From positions 62,001 through 126,000 of the forward strand of contig CANMCX010000001.1 in the NCBI GenBank assembly GCA_947496465.1: a DNA stretch of 64,000 nt, read 5' to 3'. The position numbers and the translations under genes were made by a program. Within the stretch, counting starts at the first letter, position 1; every line of letters starts with the position of its first letter. Of the stretch, positions 18,460-25,790 are shown one piece after another. The notes beneath the pieces were generated by a model that was given only the letters and a program-made list of their open reading frames with translations, was not told where the DNA came from and did not search any database. This DNA comes from Marinifilum_A sediminis. Its GTDB lineage: Bacteria; Bacteroidota; Bacteroidia; Bacteroidales; Marinifilaceae.

Positions 18460-18701
18460 GGCTAATGTTTTGGAATGGAATTGTTTTTTGCTTTTGAGAA
18501 TGTGTGCATAAGAAGTTTTGCACATGGAGAGGACTGATAGGCGAAGCTATGTTGAGTGTATCGTAAAACGGTTCAACTTCACAGTCCTGCTTGGGTAAGT
18601 TTTACTCTATTAAAATTCCGACATTATTGGCTGAATGGAAAGAGGTAAAAGAATGTTGTTCAGCATGATTTTGAATAAATAGCTCACCCATTTTTAAATA
18701 T

Positions 18702-18871
18702 ACCTCACCCTAGCCCTCTCCTTAAAGGAGAGGGAACCAGAACTGCTAATTTTTGTGGAATACTCCCTTTCTCCTCGAGGAGAAGGGGTCGAGGGATGAG
18801 GTGTTAAAGCACAAAAAACCACCAGAATTATTAACTATCTGGCGGCATATTTTGTTCTAAGATTTCTTATT
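18702..18871. repeat. Direct repeat unit 1: family-A palindromic element plus terminator
   Basis: The unit opens with a family-A element (18702-18802) of TIR-like ends, ACCTCACCCTA and GATGAGGT. It encloses hairpin 1 (CCCTCTCCTT/AAGGAGAGGG) and a longer palindrome around CTCCTCGAGGAG. A 60-bp stretch including a minus-strand terminator follows. The whole unit recurs at 18899-19066 with few differences. Confidence 0.85.
18813..18845 (-). terminator. Terminator copy in direct repeat unit 1
   Basis: On the minus strand CCGCCAGA pairs with TCTGGTGG (one G-U), followed by six T. It is the degenerate twin of the terminator at 19007-19039 and probably redundant for the S41 gene. Confidence 0.6.
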
Positions 18872-18898
18872 TATTTGAATCTCACAATTCAAACTAAG

Positions 18899-19066
18899 CT
18901 AACCCTAACCCTCTCCTTAAAGGAGAGGGAACCGGAACTGCTAATTTTTTGGAATACTCCCCTTCTCCTCGAGGAGAAGGGGTCGGGGGATGAGGTGTTA
19001 AAGCACAAAAAACCGCCAGAATTATTAACTATCTGGCGGTATATATTGTTCTAAGGTTTTTTATTG
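18899..19066. repeat. Direct repeat unit 2: family-A palindromic element plus terminator
   Basis: Second copy of the 165-170 bp unit. The left end reads CTAACCCTAACC instead of CTCACCCTAGCC. The element (18899-18996) keeps both hairpins, including the palindrome CTTCTCCTCGAGGAGAAG, and ends GATGAGGT. It is followed by the same 60-bp terminator-bearing tail. Confidence 0.85.
19007..19039 (-). terminator. Rho-independent terminator downstream of the S41 peptidase gene
   Basis: On the minus strand a perfect 8-bp stem (CCGCCAGA/TCTGGCGG) is followed by six T. Confidence 0.8.
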
Positions 19067-19076
19067 ATAGTCGTAA

Positions 19077-19109
19077 ACATGCCAAGCATCTCAAAGATGC
19101 TAGGCATGT
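19077..19109 (-). terminator. Strong hairpin directly after the S41 peptidase gene
   Basis: A 13-bp stem with one A-A mismatch (ACATGCC-A-AGCATC with GATGCT-A-GGCATGT) lies 6 bp after the stop codon. It lacks a long T run, so it may protect the 3' end or assist the terminator at 19007-19039. Confidence 0.5.
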
Positions 19110-19115
19110 CCTAAA

Positions 19116-20474
19116 CTATAGAATACCTCTAAATTCAAAGTCTTTGAGTAGAACATCCGGTTCAACTCCTTTATCCAAATTACTGCCTCCAAATTGAATA
19201 AATTCCTTTGGAGAAACGTATATCATTAACTTGGTATTTGGCAATTCGTAGGATAAAAAATCACCATAGTAACGGATGTGCTCACCTGTTGCCTTATTGC
19301 CAATAATGCTTCCCAATTGATTTTCTTTTACTACACCCGCAAAAGTAGCTGCAGCGCTGTTTGAGCGTTCATTAATTACTACAAATACATCACCCGTGAA
19401 TGCAGATTCTTTGACTGTTGGTTCATGAATGAAGGTTTCACTGTTTAAATATACCAGAGTATCGTTTGGCAAATTAGCTATAAGAGCATAAGATTCTGCA
19501 CGCTTTTGCTGGTAGTTGGCTTTCAGCTCTTCACTCACTTTCACGCCAATGCTTTTATATTGCGAGTAAGATTTATCGGTCAGATAATTCAGTAAACTAT
19601 CCACTCCACGGCTTCTGCCACCCGGATTGTTGCGAACATCAATAATCAATTGCTTAGAACCTTTGGCTTTGATCTCTTCGAATGCTCCCTTTAAAAAAGC
19701 ATTGTACTTCTCACCACCATAAAAGGAGGCTATTTTTAGCTTTGCCAGTTTGTTGTTATCCGAAAAATCCAACTGATAAAATTCCGGTCTTTGCTGACTG
19801 GCGAACTTCTTCTTCAATTCGAAATAGGTAGCGTTGTTTACCGCAGCTATCTTAACAAGAGAATCAACATCTGATACTTGTAACTGATAGTTTTGCACTT
19901 CTCCATACAAAGCCCAAAAGCACATGGCAAACAACTTCTCTACCGATTGATCACTGCACTCACGCTCACGCACACCAGCAATACTTCGTATATCGACTAT
20001 AATTTGCTCAGAACTAATGCCATTGATAGCCAAGACTTGTTTCCCGGCAATAGCAAGAGTTCTGTCTTCTCCAAAATATTCGTTTACATACAGTTTATGC
20101 CCCTTAATTGTAATGGAGAAAGGCATGCTAACTCCTCCTCCACCAATCATGTACTTTTTTCTTTCGCTGTAAGGAAAAGATACCCCGGTATGAGTATCCT
20201 CCAATTCTCCTACCAATGTAGACAGCTGCACATAAAACTGGTTTATCGACAGGCTATCCAGCAATTGCTTATCCAATAAATCATACTTCACTCGCCATTT
20301 TTCTGCAAACACCTCATCTAAAAACAGAGGATGCATGTTCCCTACTTTCTCCTGCACAAAAGATAAATCTTCTAACAACTCTGCTTTCTGAAAGTATGTG
20401 GGGTTATACTCTTGTACTTTTGTGGATTGGAATAAGAAGAACGTGAGAAGTGTAGTAATAGTTATTAATTTCAT
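19116..20474 (-). CDS. S41-family peptidase (tail-specific/C-terminal processing type), exported
   Basis: A 452-residue serine protease-like protein. A signal peptide is seen at residues 1-19 (MKLITITTLLTFFLFQSTK). A PDZ-like region follows (GHKLYVNEYFGED, KQVLAINGISSEQI). The S41 core has LIIDVRNNPGGRS near 276-288 and NERSNSAAATFAG, where S373 is the probable nucleophile, then GEHIRYYGDF. S41 enzymes use a Ser-Lys dyad; GNKATGEHIRYY may supply the lysine or mark a tricorn-like variant. It is probably periplasmic or outer-membrane associated. Two terminators follow it. The substrate is unknown. Confidence 0.88.
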   Translation of the reverse strand: MKLITITTLLTFFLFQSTKVQEYNPTYFQKAELLEDLSFVQEKVGNMHPLFLDEVFAEKWRVKYDLLDKQLLDSLSINQFYVQLSTLVGELEDTHTGVSFPYSERKKYMIGGGGVSMPFSITIKGHKLYVNEYFGEDRTLAIAGKQVLAINGISSEQIIVDIRSIAGVRERECSDQSVEKLFAMCFWALYGEVQNYQLQVSDVDSLVKIAAVNNATYFELKKKFASQQRPEFYQLDFSDNNKLAKLKIASFYGGEKYNAFLKGAFEEIKAKGSKQLIIDVRNNPGGRSRGVDSLLNYLTDKSYSQYKSIGVKVSEELKANYQQKRAESYALIANLPNDTLVYLNSETFIHEPTVKESAFTGDVFVVINERSNSAAATFAGVVKENQLGSIIGNKATGEHIRYYGDFLSYELPNTKLMIYVSPKEFIQFGGSNLDKGVEPDVLLKDFEFRGIL

Positions 20475-20589
20475 TGATTACATAAATTAATTCGAATAAA
20501 TATAAAGCACGACATGCAAATTTTCACTAGTTAGATACTTGACAAGATGAAAACTATCGCGAAAATTCTATATCAAATTGTGTTTCCTA

Positions 20590-21261
20590 TCAAATCTTTA
20601 AAATGAGATTGGGATTCGGACTGGTTTTCAAATAGTTATCCCGGTCAGCTAGATTCGATACTCCAGGGAAATCGCCCTGATGACCATTCATATCGGCAAT
20701 GATCTGTAAATGCAGGTGTGTTGGCCAGTTGCCATTCTCGTTCTCCTTGCCCAATTCGGCAAATACTTCGCCCTGAGGAATCATTTGCCCTACACTTTTC
20801 CCTTCGAGGGATTGAACCGATAGGTGTCCGTAAAGGGTATAGAAAGTCGTATGGTTTATGCAGTGCTCCAATATAAGGGTTGGACCATAATCACCAAAGG
20901 TATCATTGTTTTTAAAGCTGTGAATCTTGCCCTCGATTGGAGCAGCAATTTTTGTATGAGCCGCCAACCAGACATCGGTTCCCAAATGAATGCTTCGTGC
21001 ATCTTCCCCCTCTCCAAAGTGTGCACTTTTTCGATAAATGAGTCTATCCTCGTTGTATCCACCTACGGCGTATTTAGCTCCAACCTTATGCAAGCCTTCG
21101 GAAATGTAATTCTGTAATCCTTCAACCGAAGTAAGATCGATACTATAGAGTTCCTGATTATCGACGGATAGATCCAAAACAAAATGTTTTTCTTCGTTTA
21201 AGTTGAATGGGAAAATATCTGTAAAGAGATGTTGATTGTTTTTTAGTACTTGTGATAGCAT
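20590..21261 (-). CDS. M23-family metallopeptidase
   Basis: A LytM/M23-type zinc peptidase of 223 residues. The zinc ligands are visible as H92xxxD96 (SIHLGTDVWL) and H184 in THLHLQI, with YGHLS (H146) as the additional conserved block. GKIHSFKNN precedes the domain core as in other M23 proteins. No signal peptide is evident at the start (MLSQVLKNNQHLFTDIF), so it is either cytoplasmic or exported by another route, which is unusual for a peptidoglycan hydrolase. M23-fold enzymes with no signal can act on other peptides. It stands alone between the S41 and M20 genes; gaps on both sides have no clear terminator. Confidence 0.83.
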   Translation of the reverse strand: MLSQVLKNNQHLFTDIFPFNLNEEKHFVLDLSVDNQELYSIDLTSVEGLQNYISEGLHKVGAKYAVGGYNEDRLIYRKSAHFGEGEDARSIHLGTDVWLAAHTKIAAPIEGKIHSFKNNDTFGDYGPTLILEHCINHTTFYTLYGHLSVQSLEGKSVGQMIPQGEVFAELGKENENGNWPTHLHLQIIADMNGHQGDFPGVSNLADRDNYLKTSPNPNLILKI

Positions 21262-21482
21262 ATTATTGTTGTTTATTGACCTAAGTTCAATTAAAAATTT
21301 AGTATTTATTATTAACTACGTGCAAATAAATGGCGTTTATAATAGCTGAAAGTTACTAGTTAAAAGCCTCAAGAGGAAAACTTGCAGCTTGTGTCTTGTA
21401 ACTTGAAACTATTTCGAGTCAGATAAGAGATTTAAAAATATAAGGCACAAGAGATTAGATAATATAAAAAATTCAACTTAGA

Positions 21483-22613
21483 TTATTTTCCATTTATTTT
21501 TTGATAGAGACCGGTAAAAATGCACAGTCCTGTTTCGATGATCTCATCTGGAAAATCGTAATCGGGATGATGCAAGGCAGGCTGATGGAGCCCAGCGCCT
21601 AAACCAAAGAAACCTGTCGCGTATTTCTCCGAAAAATAGCCAAAATCCTCAGACCATTTAAAGGGTTTCTCGAGATATTTAAAATTGAGCTTGTTTTGCT
21701 GGGCGATCATTTGTATCATATCAACACAAGTATCGTTATTTACTGTTGCTGGAAATTCTTCGTGATAGTTTATGCTACATTCCAGTCCTTCTTCATTAGC
21801 TATTCGTTGTACAATTTCCTCTGATTTACTAGTTAGTAAGTGCATATCATGATTCTCGAATGCTCGCAGGGTTATGCCCATTTCACCACTACCCGCCGAT
21901 GTTCCGAAAGATACCTCTCCCATTCGGATGTAAATAAAGGTAAGCAAGCTGAGATCCTTGAATAGTTTCTTATCGTTGAGTAAATCGTTTAGTTCACGAC
22001 TTATTTTTGAGATGGCAATTGCCGGATTTGTGCCATTTTCGGGCTCGGCTGCATGCGAGGTTTTTCCCATTAACTTTATTGTCATTCCTTTTGATGCTGC
22101 CGAAAAGCTTCCGCGTCGCAACAGAATGGTATTCGCCTCTTCTCCCGGTACATTATGTAGTGCAAACAGATAATCGGGCTGTAGGGCAGCAAACTTTGGA
22201 TGATTCAGCACATCTCTTGCTCCTTGCTCTACCTCTTCGGCTGGTTGAAAAAGCAATACCACTCTCCCTTTTTGCGGTGGATGATTTGCAATTTCCTGTG
22301 CCAGTCCAGCCAGTATTGCCATGTGTCCATCGTGTCCGCAAGCATGAGCAATTCCAGGATAATTAGAAACATACTTCACCCCCGATTTTTCGCTTATTGG
22401 CAATGCATCCAACTCGGCACGAAAGACCGTTGTTTTGCCTTCTTCTACTCCATTAAATACAAATGCTCTACCTGTCTCTCCCAATTCTATTACCTCATCG
22501 GGTTGGTACTTCTGTATAAAATCGACAATGGTTTGGGCAGTGTTGTATTCCCTATTCGAAATTTCGGGTTGGGAATGCAGTTGGTGGCGAAGAGCAATGA
22601 GTTTTGGGTTCAT
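21483..22613 (-). CDS. M20-family amidohydrolase/peptidase
   Basis: A 376-residue zinc amidohydrolase of the M20D group, which hydrolyses N-acyl amino acids, indole-amino-acid conjugates or N-acetyl-diaminopimelate. It starts MNPKLIALRHQLHSQPEIS. Metal ligands lie in HACGHDGHMA (C92, H94, D95, H97) and QPAEEVEQGA (E126, E127). The DHPDYDFPDE-like ending (HHPDYDFPDEII) is typical. The dimerisation domain sits between about 175 and 290. Cytoplasmic. The natural substrate cannot be fixed without further context. Confidence 0.9.
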   Translation of the reverse strand: MNPKLIALRHQLHSQPEISNREYNTAQTIVDFIQKYQPDEVIELGETGRAFVFNGVEEGKTTVFRAELDALPISEKSGVKYVSNYPGIAHACGHDGHMAILAGLAQEIANHPPQKGRVVLLFQPAEEVEQGARDVLNHPKFAALQPDYLFALHNVPGEEANTILLRRGSFSAASKGMTIKLMGKTSHAAEPENGTNPAIAISKISRELNDLLNDKKLFKDLSLLTFIYIRMGEVSFGTSAGSGEMGITLRAFENHDMHLLTSKSEEIVQRIANEEGLECSINYHEEFPATVNNDTCVDMIQMIAQQNKLNFKYLEKPFKWSEDFGYFSEKYATGFFGLGAGLHQPALHHPDYDFPDEIIETGLCIFTGLYQKINGK

Positions 22614-22718
22614 TTTTTAAAGAATATGGGTTGATAAAATAGCTTTAAAAAGTAGATACAAGATAGTGATAAGTTGAATGAAGAAATGAAAATTAATTGA
22701 AAAATTGAATAGTATAAA

Positions 22719-22810
22719 CACCCCTCTCCCTTTCGGGATCTCCCCTGGGAAGGGAGAATTCCTTGAGAATATATCCTACTTTCCGTCGTGAATATCATTA
22801 ACATTCCAAA
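22719..22810. repeat. Family-B dispersed repeat, copy 1
   Basis: A 92-bp element beginning CACCCCTCTCCCTTTCGGGA and ending AACATTCCAAA. It matches the copy at 23008-23099 at 87 of 92 positions by hand count. It starts with a CCTCTCC half-site resembling family A. Confidence 0.85.
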
Positions 22811-22849
22811 CTAGATCGGCATGCACGACGAGTTTTAAACTACCACTAA

Positions 22850-22916
22850 AACCCGGGGTGACATTCACTTCGTTCATTTTACCCAGGGTTACCAATATTA
22901 AGCTCCTATGGAGCAA
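22850..22916. repeat. Palindromic repeat of a third type (family C)
   Basis: AACCCGGGGT and ACCCAGGGTT face each other around the core CATTCACTTCGTTCATTTT. A second hairpin, GCTCCtatGGAGC, follows. I recognise the general form from intergenic repeats in related bacteria; only one copy is in this window. Confidence 0.55.
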
Positions 22917-23007
22917 AATAACGTACTACCTTTATAACGAAATGTTTCCTTTTAGGGAAACTGTCGACAGACTAAAGGGTGAAACAATAAGAGTTCTAAA
23001 TTTAAAG

Positions 23008-23099
23008 CACCCCTCTCTCTTTCGGGATATCCCCTGGGAAGGGATAATTCCTTGAGAATATATCCTAATTTCCGTCGTGAATCTCATTAACATTCCAAA
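23008..23099. repeat. Family-B dispersed repeat, copy 2
   Basis: Second copy of the 92-bp element, differing at five positions from copy 1. It lies 21 bp before a family-A element. Confidence 0.85.
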
Positions 23100-23120
23100 A
23101 TGCTTAATTCACTTTTAAAA

Positions 23121-23222
23121 ACCTCACCCTAGCCCTCTCCTGAAGGAGAGGGAATGGACACCAATTTTACTTTAGCAGAATGCTCCCCTTCTCCTCGAGG
23201 AGAAGCGGTAAGGGAATGAGGT
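23121..23222. repeat. Family-A palindromic element upstream of the DUF559 gene
   Basis: A 102-bp element with ends ACCTCACCCTAG and GAATGAGGT. It has hairpin 1 (CCCTCTCCTgaAGGAGAGGG) and hairpin 2 around CTTCTCCTCGAGGAGAAG. It ends 61 bp before the DUF559 start codon. Confidence 0.88.
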
Positions 23223-23283
23223 TATTAAAATTGCACTTAAACAATTTATTCAATAAATTACATAATCAATAATATTCCACGGT

Positions 23284-23673
23284 ATGGTTGACTACAAAGA
23301 GTGTCTCTTTTATGATGCGACTCCTGAAATACACAAAAGAGCCAAAGAGCTTCGTAAAACAATGACAGAATCAGAAATGATTTTCTGGGAAATCATTCGC
23401 AATAGAAGAATCAAAGGTTTAAAATTCAGAAGACAACATCCGATTAGTAATTTTATAGCCGACTTTTATTGTCATGAGTTAAAACTAGTTATTGAGATAG
23501 ATGGAGAAATTCACAACACTGAAGACAATAAAGAATATGATGAAGGAAGGACAGCTGAACTTGGCTATATGGGCATAACTGTAGTTCGATTTACAAATGA
23601 TGAAATCCATCATTCTCCTGAATTAGTAATTCGTAAATTGAAGGAAAAAATCGTGAATATCACCTCACCCTAA
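23284..23673 (+). CDS. DUF559 domain endonuclease-like protein inside a repeat cluster
   Basis: A 129-residue DUF559 (PD-(D/E)XK/Vsr-like fold) protein. Family landmarks are ELRKTMTESEMIFWEIIRN, KFRRQHPISNFIADFYC with D60, LVIEIDGEIH with E71 and D73, and ITVVRFTNDEI. Those acidic residues are the likely metal site. Length and layout are standard. It is the only plus-strand gene between 1 and 30 kb. A family-A element ends 61 bp upstream, another begins 60 bp downstream, and the final codons plus stop (ACC TCA CCC TAA) match the left end of that element. Function is unproven: nuclease activity is inferred from fold, and involvement in repeat spread is hypothetical. Confidence 0.88.
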   Translation: MVDYKECLFYDATPEIHKRAKELRKTMTESEMIFWEIIRNRRIKGLKFRRQHPISNFIADFYCHELKLVIEIDGEIHNTEDNKEYDEGRTAELGYMGITVVRFTNDEIHHSPELVIRKLKEKIVNITSP

Positions 23674-23674
23674 T
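23662..23674. repeat. Partial family-A end fused to the DUF559 3' end
   Basis: ACCTCACCCTAAT equals the first 12 bases of the family-A consensus, then diverges. It supplies the last three codons and stop of the DUF559 gene. Confidence 0.6.
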
Positions 23675-23733
23675 ATTATCAATTACTAAAAGGGTTTAAG
23701 GAACGCGATTCATAAAAAAACAATGCTTCACAT

Positions 23734-23835
23734 ACCTCACCCTAACCCTCTCCTTAAGGAGAGGGAACACTCAACAATTTTACTATTGTGGTATACTCCC
23801 CTTCTCCTCAAGGAGAAGGGGTTGGGGGTTGAGGT
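23734..23835. repeat. Family-A palindromic element downstream of the DUF559 gene
   Basis: A 102-bp element with ends ACCTCACCCTAA and GGTTGAGGT. Hairpin 1 is CCCTCTCCTTAAGGAGAGGG; hairpin 2 is a long palindrome around TCTCCTcaAGGAGA. Confidence 0.88.
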
Positions 23836-23837
23836 AA

Positions 23838-23867
23838 ACAAAAAAAGCCCCACAAAAATGTGGAGCT
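23838..23867 (-). terminator. Rho-independent terminator of the pyrG-yidC unit
   Basis: On the minus strand AGCTCCACA pairs with TGTGGGGCT (one G-U), followed by a run of seven or more T. It lies about 24 bp after the yidC stop. Confidence 0.88.
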
Positions 23868-23890
23868 TTATATATAGAAACTAATTGATC

Positions 23891-25750
23891 TTATTTTTTA
23901 GGAGGCTTATAACCTTTTTGCTTCGCAGCTTCCTCTAATCTCTTTTGGAAGTTAGATTTCTTTTTAGCTGGTTTCTTCTTGTTAGCCTCTAACATAGCCA
24001 AAACTTTATCATCGTCAACCAAGTACTTACGAATTGCCCAAGTTTGAACAACAGTAAATAAGGTTGCAATAAAGTAGTAGTATGAAAGACCTGATGCATA
24101 GCTATTGAACCAGAAAAGGAACATTACTGGCATTAAGTACATCATGGTTTGCATACCAGGCATTTGCTGCGATGATTGCATTTGACCATTCATACGAGTG
24201 TAAATCAAGTTGGTAATTGCCATTAACAAACAGAACAAACTGATGTGATCTCCATACATTGGAATATGAAATCCTAAATCAACAATTGAATCGTATGATG
24301 ATAAATCCTCAGCCCACAAGAAACTTTTCTGACGTAGCTCGATTGACGATGGGAAGAATCGGAACAATGCAATAAGGAATGGGAACTGTACCAACATTGG
24401 CAAACATCCACCCATAGGATTCACACCTGCCTTTTTGTACAATGCCATAGTTGCCTGCTGGCGCTCCATTGCTTTGTCTTTCGGAATCTTTTCGTTAATC
24501 GCATCAATTTCTGGTTTCAACACCTTCATCTTCGCAGTCGACATGTACGACTTGTAAGTTAAAGGAGCCAAAATCAATTTAATAATAATGGTCAAAATCA
24601 AAATGATGATACCATAGTTAGAGATAAATCCTTCTAAGAAGTTAAAGATTGGAATAACAAAATATCTGTTAACCCATCCGAAAATCATCCATCCTAAATC
24701 AACCAATTTGTGCAATTCGATATCCACGCCATCATAATCTTTACCGTATTCACGTAAAGTTTTGAATTTGTTAGGACCGAAATAGAAATTCATTGGGTAG
24801 TTCTCTAATTGAGACCCCTGATATGGCAATGATATAGCAGCTGAAAAGTTCTTTAGGATAGGAGAAGTTTCCTCCATATCTGTCGATTTCAACTCAATTC
24901 CTTTAAAAGAATCATCAGCAATTAATACAGAAGAGAAAAACTGTTGCTTAAAACCAATCCATTTCACCTTAGTACTAATAGGTTCTTCATCTTCACCTGA
25001 TGCAGATAGACTCTCGATATCATCACCCAAGAATTTGTAATAAAGAGCAGTATACTGATTTTCGAACTTACGACCTTTTTCCTGACTAGGAATATCAGCA
25101 GCCCAATTGAAAGTTAAATCTCTTTGAATTACATTTTGCATTCCTACTACATTGATATCAAAACCAACTTTATACGAATCTGGCTCCAGAGTATATCGGT
25201 ACTCAATATATTTCCCCTGACCTGCTAGCAAACGCATACTTACGACTTGTTTAGCTGTAGTTGCGTCAACCGTTTTTACTGCATTAACTGGAGTAAAGAA
25301 CAAATCCTGAGAATACATTGCTTTATTATCCGCATAAAATGTCAACCCGAATTTAGAATTCTTTTCACCCCAAAGCATTAGCTTCTCGGCATCGTGAGTT
25401 TGGTACTCTTTCAACTCAACATTACTAACTCTACCACCGAGTGTATTGATGCTTAATTTCACCAACTTATTCTCAAGAGTAATAACTTCTTCTTTCTGTT
25501 GAACAGCTCCAGCAAAAGCACCGTAAGCTTTCTTAAGTGCTACAGTATCTGATTTTTGTTCTTCATACTGCTTTTTTAATCCTTCAATTCTTGCAGCTTC
25601 AAGTGTCTCATTACGCAAACGCTCAACGCTGGCAATAGAGTCTCTCGTTTTCATGGCTTTGACTTCCTCATCTGAAGGTTTTGTCAGGTAAGTATACCCA
25701 ATCAAAATCGCTCCGATGATCACCAATCCCCAAATCGAATTTTTATCCAT
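23891..25750 (-). CDS. yidC: Membrane protein insertase YidC
   Basis: Inserts and folds inner-membrane proteins, alone or with SecYEG. It is 619 residues. The N-terminal helix MDKNSIWGLVIIGAILIGYTY is followed by a large periplasmic domain (about 70-350) and then the conserved insertase core starting FNFLEGFISNYGIIILILT. KLILAPLTYKSYMSTAKM carries the cytoplasmic coiled-coil base. GGCLPMLVQFPFLIALF and the later helices (MYLMPVMFLFWFNSY) complete the five-helix core. The C-terminus is lysine-rich (KKPAKKKSNFQKRLEEA), which in other species contacts ribosomes. It is encoded 41 bp after pyrG, with a terminator after it. Confidence 0.97.
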   Translation of the reverse strand: MDKNSIWGLVIIGAILIGYTYLTKPSDEEVKAMKTRDSIASVERLRNETLEAARIEGLKKQYEEQKSDTVALKKAYGAFAGAVQQKEEVITLENKLVKLSINTLGGRVSNVELKEYQTHDAEKLMLWGEKNSKFGLTFYADNKAMYSQDLFFTPVNAVKTVDATTAKQVVSMRLLAGQGKYIEYRYTLEPDSYKVGFDINVVGMQNVIQRDLTFNWAADIPSQEKGRKFENQYTALYYKFLGDDIESLSASGEDEEPISTKVKWIGFKQQFFSSVLIADDSFKGIELKSTDMEETSPILKNFSAAISLPYQGSQLENYPMNFYFGPNKFKTLREYGKDYDGVDIELHKLVDLGWMIFGWVNRYFVIPIFNFLEGFISNYGIIILILTIIIKLILAPLTYKSYMSTAKMKVLKPEIDAINEKIPKDKAMERQQATMALYKKAGVNPMGGCLPMLVQFPFLIALFRFFPSSIELRQKSFLWAEDLSSYDSIVDLGFHIPMYGDHISLFCLLMAITNLIYTRMNGQMQSSQQMPGMQTMMYLMPVMFLFWFNSYASGLSYYYFIATLFTVVQTWAIRKYLVDDDKVLAMLEANKKKPAKKKSNFQKRLEEAAKQKGYKPPKK

Positions 25751-25790
25751 TTCTTTTATTTAATTTCTTTAATCAATTTCTTTTTGTAGA

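Noticed and set aside
18702..19066. Paired repeats that might be a short CRISPR array or an integron attachment site
   Set aside because: Only two units of about 168 bp, no 30-40 bp spacer pattern, and no cas or integrase gene nearby.
22610..22804. A 64-codon minus-strand ORF and a 65-codon plus-strand ORF (22858-23055) in the repeat cluster
   Set aside because: Both run through family-B and family-C repeats. The predicted peptides are translations of repeat DNA with no family resemblance.
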